Below are positions 1 through 11,000 of a stretch of 29,961 nt of DNA, piece by piece; position 1 is the first letter of the stretch; each line of letters opens with the position of its first letter. The notes beneath the pieces are model-generated. The model ran no database searches and had not been told where the DNA came from. It saw only the letters and a program-made list of their open reading frames with translations. Position numbers and translations under genes: made by a program. Source of the stretch: Cylindrotheca closterium (Eukaryota; Bacillariophyta; Bacillariophyceae; Bacillariales; Bacillariaceae); the NCBI GenBank assembly GCA_933822405.4, contig CAKOGP040000902.1, forward strand, positions 4,724-34,684, given 5' to 3'.

Positions 1-226
1 TAGAGTGCAAAGGAGATTTTGACCACATCAAAAATCAATGGTCGTGTTTATTTTGTCTTGAGAACAATTTGGAATCTCGCGTGTGTCGGTCTTTTGCTGA
101 AACATTTATTATTAATTTTGGTGCGTCCAAAATTGAAAGGCACTGTTTCGAAATTTTTACATAGAAAACAGACCGCCACATTTTCTATTCTAACCTTCGA
201 TCTTGCGTCTGTCTTGATCCAAGATT

Positions 227-240
227 CGAAATATATATGG
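227..240 (+). promoter_or_regulatory. TATA-like box upstream of secreted gene copy 1
   Basis: An AT-rich GAAATATATATGG stretch lies about 118 bp before the ATG at 358, in the otherwise gene-free 5' flank 1-357. The same sequence lies at 7921-7934 ahead of copy 2. The position fits a core promoter, but transcription start is unknown and AT-rich stretches are common, so this is only a candidate. I see no other recognisable element in 1-357. Confidence 0.25.
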
Positions 241-357
241 CGGGAGGTCATTTACATCCAATTCAGTGTGTTTCCTACTGTCACCGTTTCTGAACTGACT
301 GAACAACCCTTGCCCACACAATCGGTTCACAAATTTCAAAACAAACTGAATTGAAAG

Positions 358-3300
358 ATGGTCAAACTTCATCTATCCCTTGCTGCTGCCTTTGCAGCAT
401 TTACGCTCACCACTGCGGAGAAAGCTCCCGGTGATATTATTGAAATGAAAATGGCGACCACTGGACAAACGGATCAGATACGCATTCTCACCAAACCCAG
501 ACCAGGCTACACCCCCGCGGCCGATGCTCCAAGCGTTTGGAATATGAAGGATGGCTGTGAGGATGTGAGCTCAGTCGATTTCATCTTTTCTCCTGTGGAT
601 GACGAATCCAAGTGCTGCAAGCTTGAGTCGCTCGATGGGTTCAACCTCTGGCCAGAACAACAAGGTTACACTATCCCTGGCGGAGCCAACATTGTTGCCC
701 AAGAACAGTTCGCTCTCGACAATGGTTGCTTCGAGAGAAACCGTGGATCAGGTGGCTCGTACACCCTTCAATCAGGCGAAACGTACAATTCCTACATGGC
801 CCAATTTTTGTCTCACGACCAATCGACGGTATTCTTTGACAATGTTGTGGAGTTCCACAAGTATGTATCCTACTGCTGTATTGATTTGCTTTGATACTCC
901 AGTTTCTCACACTTTCGTTTGCAGCCAAGACATTGTTGCCATTATTCACGACACCGACAAACTGAAGGAATCTGATCAATTATTCGCGCTTGGGGGGCAA
1001 TCGACCTACAAAGATGTTCGCGATGATGAATGGAGGGGTTTTGAAGCCAACAGCCATCGATATGAATCCTTGCATGTCAATTGTCTTGCTCGACCAAGCC
1101 CTGGATCTTGTCCCGTTACTCTATCCACTGCCGTTAGCGAAGGTCCGTCAACTTTTTTTGAGTTTCATCGTGTTATGAGGTCGTGCCGCACGTTCTCACA
1201 GTCGTTCATCATCTTTCAGTTGCCGTATCCAACGAATCTTGCGAGGGTAGAGGTTGGGGCGACCCGCACATGGTCACTTTCGACGGTAAGGAATCCATTC
1301 TTCTCAACCACCAACATCAACCTCGATCGTCATTCTCACACACCTGATTCGCTGTCTCAGGTCTTCGTTATGATGTGCATGTGAAGGGTGAACTAATCCT
1401 TGTGAAGTCATTGGACTCTGCCTTTGAGATCCAAGGTAGAACCGAAGCCGTCGAAAACCACAATGCAAGACCTGCTGTCACTACCGGCATCGTCGTCAAC
1501 GAAGTCGGTGACAACCCAAGAATCCAAGTCTCTTTGGCACGCGACGCCAGTGACACGTACACTGAAGTACTTCGTGCCAGCGGTTGCCGTGGAGATCATT
1601 GCAACTGTCCTGTTCAGCTCTTTGTGGACGGCGTTGCCCGACCAGTATCGTCCGGATCTGGCAATACTATGGCATCTGTGGCAGTGACTGGCGGCAATAG
1701 AATCACTATCCAGTACCCCGAAACAAAAGTCAAGGTTACGATGGATGTCAGAAACTGGAGACAAACTTGCCACTTTTCCGTAACCTACACTTTGGCCGAC
1801 TGTCGACCAAACGAGAATATCGTTGGTCTGGTTGGATCTCCAGACAACGAGTGGCGAAATGACTGGATGCAGCGCGATGGAACTCCAATTCCTATTCCTC
1901 CTTCTTTGAAAAAGGGAGCTGGATTCGAGCCAACTTATATCTACACTCGGGATAACTGGTGCGTGGACAAGGAGTCCGACTCTTACTTCGAGTATGAAGC
2001 CAACACCGATTTTGCATTCTTCGATGAGTGCGACAACCCGTAAGTGCTGAAAGCGAAACATTCTATTATGATTATTGCTTTGCATACTGACCTGACTGTT
2101 CACTTCATGGGTTTTTTGGACAGATATGATCCTTCCTTGGAGCAAGCTGTTGCCAATGCGGATGCTGCAGTTATTGAGGAATGCCAAGGGGATGTGTTTT
2201 GCATTGTCGACAGCATTGCTCTTGGTCCAGAGGCTGCGGAAGCGTATCTTGAAGATCCAGCTCTTAACCACACTCTTTCACAAACAGCTTCCACCGATAT
2301 TGAAATTGTTCTTCAAGGTGAGTTCCTAACTCTCTCTTCGTTCGAGACGCCTCTCTTTTGTATATATTTGTTTTCTTACGCTTGCTGTCTACGCAGTTCC
2401 TGATGAGTCTCCCGATCCCAACTGTCCCGTTTGCAAGGCAAGAGGTTGGGGCGATCGTAAGTCAGCTTTGCAGGATACAGGATATTTTTGTGTGGCTTCG
2501 CTAGTACGTGTACTGACTGTCCGCTTTTCCTTTTTGCACTTTGCAGCGCACATTATTACTTTCGATGGAGTTACTTACGACGTCCACGTCAAGGGCGAGC
2601 TAACCTTCCTCAAGAGTTTGAGCACCGATTTTGCCATCCAAGCACGGACACAGATCGTCGCCAACCATCCAAAGGGACCCGCTGTGACTACTGCAGTGGT
2701 TGTCCACGAGGACAGTACCTTGGGACTCCCTGTCGTTCAGGTTTCACTAGGCAAGGACGAGGACAGCGAGCTTGCAACTATGATTGGACCATGTGCCGTG
2801 CAGCTTTTTGTAGATGAGGAAGCCAAGGACATTCGACTTGGAACTGGATCTTCTGATGTCACCGTGCAGGTCAAGAACAAGCGAATTGTTGTCGAATATG
2901 CTTCGACCAACTTGCGGTTGGACATGGATGTGAAGGTGTGGCGCGACACTTGCCATTTTTCTGTGAACTATTTCTTGGCCGATTGTCGCTGTGATGAGAC
3001 TTTGGTTGGGATTCTCGGTCAGCCTGATGGAGACAGCTACAACGAATGGCACGATCACACTGGCAATGCTGTCGACATTCCATCCAACGGACGCAAGCGT
3101 CGCGGTATTGAAGCATACAACTATTCTATGACTTGGTGCATTTCTGAGGAAGATTCCCACTTCACCTACGAGTCTGGAATGAATCATGGCACGTTCGACA
3201 AGTGTACCTCGGACAAGTAAGTTTTTCAAACCACCTGTAATCCGGACATCTCCCGTGCTGCAGTACTAACGCATTAGTTTCCGATCACAGCTTTGATTTG

Positions 3301-5192
3301 GACATTGATGATCTGATCGAAAATGCTGATACGGACACAATTGACAAGTGTACCATCGACGGTGTCTTGGAGGAAGGTTGCGTGTTAGAATGTGAATTTT
3401 TGGGCGACGAGGCATGCGATGAGTACATTGTGATTATTCAAGAAACCGAGACAGTGGAAATCACTGACGAACCGACCTCAGGTCCCACACCAGTACCTAC
3501 TTCTGGGCCAACTCGAGTCCCTACCTCAGGTCCCACACCCGTTCCTACTTCCGGACCAACTCCCGTCCCAACCCCAGTACCTACTTCTGGACCAACTCCC
3601 GTGCCTACCTCGGGTCCCACTCCAGTGCCCACTTCTGGACCAACTCCGGTACCAACTTTGGAAGGATCAAGCGGGCCAACTGTGGCAGCATCAAGCTCTC
3701 CTACGACACTCCCAACTCCAGGTCCCACTTCAGGACCTACCTCTGGACCAACAAAGGAACCAACTCCAGTACCCACATCTGGACCAACTCTGGTACCAAC
3801 TTTGGAAGCATCAAGCGGACCAACTGTGGCAGCATCAAGCTCTCCTACGACACTCCCAACTCCAGGTCCCACTTCAGGACCTACCTCTGGACCAACAAAG
3901 GAACCAACTCCAGTACCCACATCTGGACCAACTCTGGTACCAACTTTGGAAGCATCAAGCGGACCAACTGTGGCAGCATCAAGCTCTCCTACGACACTCC
4001 CAACTCCAGGTCCCACTTCAGGACCTACCTCTGGACCAACAAAGGAACCAACTCCAGTACCCACATCTGGACCAACTCTGGTACCAACTTCGGAAGCATC
4101 AAGCGGACCAACCGTGACAGCATCAAGCTCTCCTACGACACTTCCAACTCCAGGTCCCACTTCAGAGCCGACCTCTGGACCAACTCCCGTGCCTACATCA
4201 GGTCCCACATCTGTTCCAACAAGCGCACCCACAAAGCAAAGCCAGCTTGGAACTGCCGCCAGTGATATCACCACGCCGGAAACGAATGTCACTAATCCTG
4301 ATGAAATTCTTGAATCCGACTCTGGAAGCAGGGGTGACCCACACTGTAAGTCATCGTTGTGCGACATTGTTTCTTGCGAACTGTCTCGTTATACCTTTCA
4401 GCTAGCTGACTAGCCTTTTTTTTCTTGCATGCAGTCAAATCATGGGTCGGAGAACACTTTGAGTATCATGGGCAATGTGATTTGGTCCTTGCTAAGGATG
4501 CCAACTTTGCTGATGGCCTTGGATTGGATGTACAGATTCGCACCAAGCTTGTTCGCTTCTGGAGTTACATCAAGAGAGCCGCCATTCGAATTGGCGATGA
4601 CATCCTTGAAGTGGAAGGTTCAGGCGACATGAGCGAGACAGATCCTCTCTATTGGTTCAATTTTGTTCACCAGCGACCTGTACAGACAGTAGGCGGCTTT
4701 CCAGTTCAAATCACCAAGGGAACCGGTCGCTCACACAGACACAAGTTTGAAATTGACTTGAGCAGCAAGTACCCTGGCCAGAAGATCGTCATTGCGACGA
4801 TGAAGGAGTTCGTGCAGGTGGACTTTGTTAACGCCTCCGCCAAAGCTTTCGGCAATGCTGTTGGTATGTTGGGAGACTTCAAGACTGGAAAGACCTATGC
4901 TCGTGACCAAACTACTGTTATCAATGATTTTATCGAACTCGGAAACGAATGGCAGGTGTTGCCACAGGACAATATATTGTTTCAAGATGTGTCGGACCCC
5001 CAGTTCCCCAAGCGTTGCATCCTTCCAGAAGATCCGCGTGGAGACCGCCGCCGCCGTCTTGAAGAATCGACTATCACCATGGAGGAGGCTGAAGCGGCAT
5101 GCTCCAAGGGTTTGAGCGATCCTTTGGACATCAAGGATTGCGTATATGATGTCTTGGCAACCCAAGATATGGATATGGTTGGGGCCTTCTAA
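358..5192 (+). CDS. Secreted protein with three GDPH/VWD-like modules and PTS-rich stalk, copy 1
   Basis: Nine exons, all introns GT-AG: 358-860, 925-1142, 1220-1285, 1361-2039, 2124-2317, 2397-2456, 2547-3216, 3291-4345, 4435-5192; about 1400 residues. Phase is maintained at every junction, and splicing creates the motifs GWGDPH (about 254-257) and GWGDPH again (about 572-575). A third GDPH (about 1145-1148) is directly followed by FKSW and EYHGQCDLVL, typical of von Willebrand factor D domains. The first 20 residues are a signal peptide. Modules 1 and 2 are close relatives (both have YDVHVKGEL, CPVQLFVD or CAVQLFVD, TCHFSV and LADCR), each followed by a Cys-containing helical segment. A Pro-Thr-Ser stalk (about 856-1111) separates modules 2 and 3. 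Such GDPH and PTS proteins are known from diatom secreted adhesive material, so a cell-surface or adhesive role is plausible but inferred. Intron 7 holds a perfect TACTAAC branch-point sequence at 3264-3270. Confidence 0.88.
3661..4236 (+). repeat. 144-bp (48-residue) tandem repeats in PTS stalk, copy 1
   Basis: Units start at 3661, 3805, 3949 and 4093. The first three are nearly identical and the fourth diverges after about 80 bp. Each encodes 48 residues rich in SGPT, PVPT and SSSPTTLPT. A less ordered run of SGPTPVPT repeats precedes them at 3468-3660. The Thr, Ser and Pro content suggests an extended, heavily O-glycosylated stalk. The unit length is a multiple of three, so gain or loss keeps the frame. 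Copy 2 has one unit fewer. Confidence 0.95.
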
Positions 5193-5308
5193 GACTCAAT
5201 TGGAAGCTCCTTTCCGATTTATAATGGCAGCCTGTTGCCATATTGCTTCATACTATACACGAAAGAAACGAACAAGCTAGAAAATATAATTACTTCCTTA
5301 TCGACATA

Positions 5309-5765
5309 TTGTGATTTTCCGAAGTCGTGTTATATTGATAGTGTTTTTTTTCTTTTTTTCCCCAAAACAAAAACACCATACCCCCGTAGTTCATGAGATA
5401 GCATCGTTCGTTCTCAATACCGCAGCAAACAAGACAAGAAAGGTGTCGATAGCTTCGTCTTTATCTGCTTGTTATTCTGATGTATGTAGTTTGTATGGAT
5501 TTGGTGAAAAAGTCTTCATTTATGCCCCATAAGGGTCCATTTTCATCGTCGTTCCATAGTCATTGATCGATTGACAATGACGGTGCGGTCGATTCGCCTT
5601 TCGATGGCATCGCAACGGTGCCAATGTCATCTTTATGATATGAGTGAAGACTTGGCAAAGTGACTTTGTCGTTGTACTCGTGGTTGTGGTGTTGGAGCTG
5701 CTTGATGTTTCGGTATTTTCAACGCCGAATCTCACCTATTGTTTCGTTTCTCATGTTGCAGCATG
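5309..5765 (+). repeat. Left terminal inverted repeat of the transposon
   Basis: About 457 bp, the reverse complement of 7253-7704. It runs from TTGTGATTTTCC at the outer end to GTTGCAGCATG at the inner end. Beyond the inner limit the two sides diverge at once (CCAACG here, TCTCGAAG on the other side). The arm is non-coding in appearance, with T-runs and simple repeats, and it includes the likely start codon region of the transposase. Both arms could therefore carry the same promoter and leader. Confidence 0.93.
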
Positions 5766-6990
5766 CCAACGTATTCTCTGCCAGGGAGGAGCAAGGGCAA
5801 TTGGCAACACAACGCCATCAAGAACGTGCTTACATTGAGGAGCAAGCTCATGTTCCAAGACGTTGCGGAGGATATGCAATTTCAGCAAAACTTGTACAAC
5901 GTACTGCCATCCACAAGGCATTTGAATACTTTCAAGACGAAACCTGGGACTTTGGCTACAAATCGGGCAAACGAATAGACAGTGCAGCTCTCAAACGGAG
6001 TTTGAATGAAGTGAGAGATATAACTGGTTATGATGTTCCTTGGCGACAGTTTCGTGATTGGCTGACATACTATCTTCAGTTTGGCCATCTCCCATCTCGA
6101 AAGAAAGCTTGGAAGGGAGAGCAAGGCCGATCAAAGCGATTGTCGTTTACTGCAAATGATGATGAGTATCTACAAAGTACAATTGAAGAGCAATCTCAAT
6201 TGCATCTGGATGAGATTGTGACGGAGATGACACTTTGGAAGCAAATCGGAAGCGAATGCGCGATCTTGGATATTCTTTGAAAATGGCGGTACATCGTGCC
6301 TGACAAGCTAGCGAGAATGAACAGACACTCTTCTACCAGCGACTCAATTAATCGGTGCCGGATCCTCAATAGATACTTCTCACTGACGAGACTCACAAAA
6401 GCCGTTATGCTAGGGGGGAAAAAAGGAATTGCAACTGTGATTCCTTCCTACTTTGAAGAAGACTTCCTACAACAATTCACTCGTATTGGTGTCGCCAACA
6501 TATTTGGCTTCGTACCTGAAGCTTGTGAAATAGCTCACCAAAACGAACGCCTTGAGAATCGAGGCACTGTCGATACTGAAAGGTTTGAGCTGCGTTCATT
6601 GAACAGAAACTCGTCCCAATTCTAGGGAATTATGAAGAGAAGGAGCCTCATAGTGTTGTCATTTTGGATAACGCGACAATACACATGTCCAATCGAATTG
6701 AAGAGATATAAATGATGCAGGGGCCATACTGCTTTTCACAGCGCCGTATTTGCCAGACATGATCAAAATTGAATATTTCGTTTCAACTTACAAAATGGGC
6801 TCAGAACTCAAAAAAAGGTCAACGCTCCCTTTGATGCAATTCATCATGTCACACCTGAAGCTGCAATGGACACCTTATTCATCATTGTTTGTGTCCTGGA
6901 AGTGACGAATTCTGTGAGAGATATGGGCAAAACGACGATGACGACAAAGATTTGCTCATGATTATGACAGTAATAGCACTGTTCATTTGG
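5753..6990 (+). pseudogene. Transposase pseudogene, IS630/Tc1/mariner DDE superfamily
   Basis: An ATG at 5753, inside the left arm, is in frame with a stretch to about 6240 that contains a probable helix-turn-helix region (YDVPWRQFRDW and a later NDDEYLQ). The frame then breaks repeatedly. The first catalytic motif, DETHKSR, is at 6385 in a different frame with stops just before it. The second is ILDNATIH, with its Asp codon at 6667. The third is a PYLPD..KIEYF block whose Glu codon is at 6771. Allowing for a frameshift between the second and third, the spacing is about 34 residues, i.e. DD34E. Homopolymer runs near 6413-6425 are likely frameshift sites. With at least three shifts and several stops this copy cannot make a working enzyme. 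The 3' limit is approximate. Confidence 0.8.
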
Positions 6991-7135
6991 CGGCAGCAAC
7001 ACTGATCTTAGCGGTAAGGTGCCAAACTATTGAATAAAGACATAAATAGCAAAGTTGATTACAACAAACTACAGCTGCTGAAACGGGTTCACCCTTACTT
7101 GTTTTTCATCCAAACAAAAAACAGCTTTTAGAGTT

Positions 7136-7255
7136 TCAATGACATTTTCGTCCATTGTCTTGCTGATTCCTCTGTGTCATTTTCAGACGAAGAAGAGAGC
7201 TATGACACCTTTTAGCACTACGTGCTCTTCGTCTTCCAGATGATCTTCGAGACAT
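7136..7255 (-). CDS. Possible 39-residue Arg-rich peptide starting at the right arm's inner end
   Basis: The inverted arm ends in GCAGCATG, and on this side the ATG opens a 39-codon frame beginning MSRRSSGRRRARSAKR, ending in TGA at 7136-7138. It is very basic. It would face the transposase and use the arm's leader. Nothing else supports expression, and the surrounding 6990-7252 interior shows no other gene. Chance or a decayed exon of a second transposon gene are both possible. Confidence 0.2.
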   Translation of the reverse strand: MSRRSSGRRRARSAKRCHSSLLRLKMTQRNQQDNGRKCH

Positions 7256-7704
7256 GCTGCAACATGAGAAACGAAACAATAGGTGAGATTCGGCGTTGAA
7301 AATACCGAAACATCAAGCAGCTCCAACACCACAACCACGAGTACAACGACAAAGTCACTTTGCCAAGTCTTCACTCATATCATAAAGATGACATTGGCAC
7401 CGTTGCGATGCCATCGAAAGGCGAATCGACCGCACCGTCATTGTCAATCGATCAATGACTATGGAACGACGATGAAAATGGACCCTTATGGGGCATAAAT
7501 GAAGACTTTTTCACCAAATCCATACAAACTACATACATCAGAATAACAAGCAGATAAAGACGAAGCTATCGACACCTTTCTTGTCTTGTTTGCTGCGGTA
7601 TTGAGAACGAACGATGCTATCTCATGAACTACGGGGGTATGGTGTTTTTGTTTTGGGGAAAAAAAGAAAAAAAACACTATCAACACGACTTCGGAAAATC
7701 ACAA
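7253..7704 (-). repeat. Right terminal inverted repeat of the transposon
   Basis: About 452 bp, the reverse complement of 5309-5765, lacking 5 bp (TATAT) relative to the left arm. The outer end GGAAAATCACAA runs directly into block 2 of the gene duplication. The last three bases, CAA (7702-7704), also belong to the host sequence, because copy 1 reads GTGCAAAGGAG at 6-16. This is a 3-bp microhomology at the breakpoint. Confidence 0.93.
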
Positions 7705-8051
7705 AGGAGATTTTGACCACATCAAAAATCAATGGTCGTGTTTATTTTGTCTTGAGAACAATTTGGAATCTCGCGTGTGTCGGTCTTTTGCTGAAACATT
7801 TATTATTAATTTTGGTGCGTCCAAAATTGAAAGGCACTGTTTCGAAATTTTTACATAGAAAACAGACCGCCACATTTTCTATTCTAACCTTCGATCTTGC
7901 GTCTGTCTTGATCCAAGATTCGAAATATATATGGCGGGAGGTCATTTACATCCAATTCAGTGTGTTTCCTACTGTCACCGTTTCTGAACTGACTGAACAA
8001 CCCTTGCCCACACAATCGGTTCACAAATTTCAAAACAAACTGAATTGAAAG

Positions 8052-11000
8052 ATGGTCAAACTTCATCTATCCCTTGCTGCTGCCTTTGCAGCATTTACGC
8101 TCACCACTGCGGAGAAAGCTCCCGGTGATATTATTGAAATGAAAATGGCGACCACTGGACAAACGGATCAGATACGCATTCTCACCAAACCCAGACCAGG
8201 CTACACCCCCGCGGCCGATGCTCCAAGCGTTTGGAATATGAAGGATGGCTGTGAGGATGTGAGCTCAGTCGATTTCATCTTTTCTCCTGTGGATGACGAA
8301 TCCAAGTGCTGCAAGCTTGAGTCGCTCGATGGGTTCAACCTCTGGCCAGAACAACAAGGTTACACTATCCCTGGCGGAGCCAACATTGTTGCCCAAGAAC
8401 AGTTCGCTCTCGACAATGGTTGCTTCGAGAGAAACCGTGGATCAGGTGGCTCGTACACCCTTCAATCAGGCGAAACGTACAATTCCTACATGGCCCAATT
8501 TTTGTCTCACGACCAATCGACGGTATTCTTTGACAATGTTGTGGAGTTCCACAAGTATGTATCCTACTGCTGTATTGATTTGCTTTGATACTCCAGTTTC
8601 TCACACTTTCGTTTGCAGCCAAGACATTGTTGCCATTATTCACGACACCGACAAACTGAAGGAATCTGATCAATTATTCGCGCTTGGGGGGCAATCGACC
8701 TACAAAGATGTTCGCGATGATGAATGGAGGGGTTTTGAAGCCAACAGCCATCGATATGAATCCTTGCATGTCAATTGTCTTGCTCGACCAAGCCCTGGAT
8801 CTTGTCCCGTTACTCTATCCACTGCCGTTAGCGAAGGTCCGTCAACTTTTTTTGAGTTTCATCGTGTTATGAGGTCGTGCCGCACGTTCTCACAGTCGTT
8901 CATCATCTTTCAGTTGCCGTATCCAACGAATCTTGCGAGGGTAGAGGTTGGGGCGACCCGCACATGGTCACTTTCGACGGTAAGGAATCCATTCTTCTCA
9001 ACCACCAACATCAACCTCGATCGTCATTCTCACACACCTGATTCGCTGTCTCAGGTCTTCGTTATGATGTGCATGTGAAGGGTGAACTAATCCTTGTGAA
9101 GTCATTGGACTCTGCCTTTGAGATCCAAGGTAGAACCGAAGCCGTCGAAAACCACAATGCAAGACCTGCTGTCACTACCGGCATCGTCGTCAACGAAGTC
9201 GGTGACAACCCAAGAATCCAAGTCTCTTTGGCACGCGACGCCAGTGACACGTACACTGAAGTACTTCGTGCCAGCGGTTGCCGTGGAGATCATTGCAACT
9301 GTCCTGTTCAGCTCTTTGTGGACGGCGTTGCCCGACCAGTATCGTCCGGATCTGGCAATACTATGGCATCTGTGGCAGTGACTGGCGGCAATAGAATCAC
9401 TATCCAGTACCCCGAAACAAAAGTCAAGGTTACGATGGATGTCAGAAACTGGAGACAAACTTGCCACTTTTCCGTAACCTACACTTTGGCCGACTGTCGA
9501 CCAAACGAGAATATCGTTGGTCTGGTTGGATCTCCAGACAACGAGTGGCGAAATGACTGGATGCAGCGCGATGGAACTCCAATTCCTATTCCTCCTTCTT
9601 TGAAAAAGGGAGCTGGATTCGAGCCAACTTATATCTACACTCGGGATAACTGGTGCGTGGACAAGGAGTCCGACTCTTACTTCGAGTATGAAGCCAACAC
9701 CGATTTTGCATTCTTCGATGAGTGCGACAACCCGTAAGTGCTGAAAGCGAAACATTCTATTATGATTATTGCTTTGCATACTGACCTGACTGTTCACTTC
9801 ATGGGTTTTTTGGACAGATATGATCCTTCCTTGGAGCAAGCTGTTGCCAATGCGGATGCTGCAGTTATTGAGGAATGCCAAGGGGATGTGTTTTGCATTG
9901 TCGACAGCATTGCTCTTGGTCCAGAGGCTGCGGAAGCGTATCTTGAAGATCCAGCTCTTAACCACACTCTTTCACAAACAGCTTCCACCGATATTGAAAT
10001 TGTTCTTCAAGGTGAGTTCCTAACTCTCTCTTCGTTCGAGACGCCTCTCTTTTGTATATATTTGTTTTCTTACGCTTGCTGTCTACGCAGTTCCTGATGA
10101 GTCTCCCGATCCCAACTGTCCCGTTTGCAAGGCAAGAGGTTGGGGCGATCGTAAGTCAGCTTTGCAGGATACAGGATATTTTTGTGTGGCTTCGCTAGTA
10201 CGTGTACTGACTGTCCGCTTTTCCTTTTTGCACTTTGCAGCGCACATTATTACTTTCGATGGAGTTACTTACGACGTCCACGTCAAGGGCGAGCTAACCT
10301 TCCTCAAGAGTTTGAGCACCGATTTTGCCATCCAAGCACGGACACAGATCGTCGCCAACCATCCAAAGGGACCCGCTGTGACTACTGCAGTGGTTGTCCA
10401 CGAGGACAGTACCTTGGGACTCCCTGTCGTTCAGGTTTCACTAGGCAAGGACGAGGACAGCGAGCTTGCAACTATGATTGGACCATGTGCCGTGCAGCTT
10501 TTTGTAGATGAGGAAGCCAAGGACATTCGACTTGGAACTGGATCTTCTGATGTCACCGTGCAGGTCAAGAACAAGCGAATTGTTGTCGAATATGCTTCGA
10601 CCAACTTGCGGTTGGACATGGATGTGAAGGTGTGGCGCGACACTTGCCATTTTTCTGTGAACTATTTCTTGGCCGATTGTCGCTGTGATGAGACTTTGGT
10701 TGGGATTCTCGGTCAGCCTGATGGAGACAGCTACAACGAATGGCACGATCACACTGGCAATGCTGTCGACATTCCATCCAACGGACGCAAGCGTCGCGGT
10801 ATTGAAGCATACAACTATTCTATGACTTGGTGCATTTCTGAGGAAGATTCCCACTTCACCTACGAGTCTGGAATGAATCATGGCACGTTCGACAAGTGTA
10901 CCTCGGACAAGTAAGTTTTTCAAACCACCTGTAATCCGGACATCTCCCGTGCTGCAGTACTAACGCATTAGTTTCCGATCACAGCTTTGATTTGGACATT

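Larger units (their letters stand above)
8..5309 (+). repeat. Direct duplication unit, copy 1 (secreted GDPH/VWD gene with flanks)
   Basis: This 5.3-kb block is repeated in direct orientation at 7702-12860. It includes about 350 bp of 5' flank, the whole gene and about 117 bp of 3' flank. By eye I saw no substitutions in exons or introns. The differences are one 144-bp unit in the stalk repeat (present here, absent in copy 2), an extra TA near 5255 and a missing 3 bp near 5288. The left limit rests on only seven window bases (1-7) that do not match the sequence before 7702. The right limit is exact: after GACATAT copy 1 enters the transposon and copy 2 enters an ATCT microsatellite. Confidence 0.93.
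5309..7704 (+). mobile_element. Decayed long-TIR DNA transposon (IS630/Tc1/mariner-like) at the duplication junction
   Basis: The element is bounded by inverted arms starting TTGTGATTTTCC and ending GGAAAATCACAA. It is 2396 bp long. The arms (5309-5765 and 7253-7704) differ by a 5-bp TATAT indel near 5331 and otherwise look identical. The interior holds a broken transposase with recognisable D, D and E motifs. On the left the element abuts TA (5307-5308), the usual target dinucleotide of this superfamily. On the right there is no TA; the neighbouring bases are the start of duplicated block 2. An intact target-site duplication is therefore absent, which argues against a simple insertion after the duplication. 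Confidence 0.88.

Noticed and set aside
599..1384. Single 261-codon plus-strand frame as an independent gene
   Set aside because: Only its part from 925 to 1142 is coding, as exon 2. The rest is the wrong frame of exon 1 and intron sequence.
1408..2271. 287-codon minus-strand frame across the first VWD-like module (and 9102-9965)
   Set aside because: It overlaps a well-supported exon with conserved domain motifs and has no recognisable features of its own.
3438..4367. Long minus-strand frame rich in VGPEVGTG repeats opposite the PTS stalk, and its partner at 11132-11917
   Set aside because: It is the reverse-strand reading of the SGPTPVPT-coding tandem repeats. The plus strand fits a spliced gene with signal peptide and conserved modules.
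5309..7704. CRISPR array or recombination attachment site as an explanation for the long inverted repeats
   Set aside because: There are only two arms, of about 450 bp, with transposase motifs between them. This fits a DNA transposon in a eukaryote.
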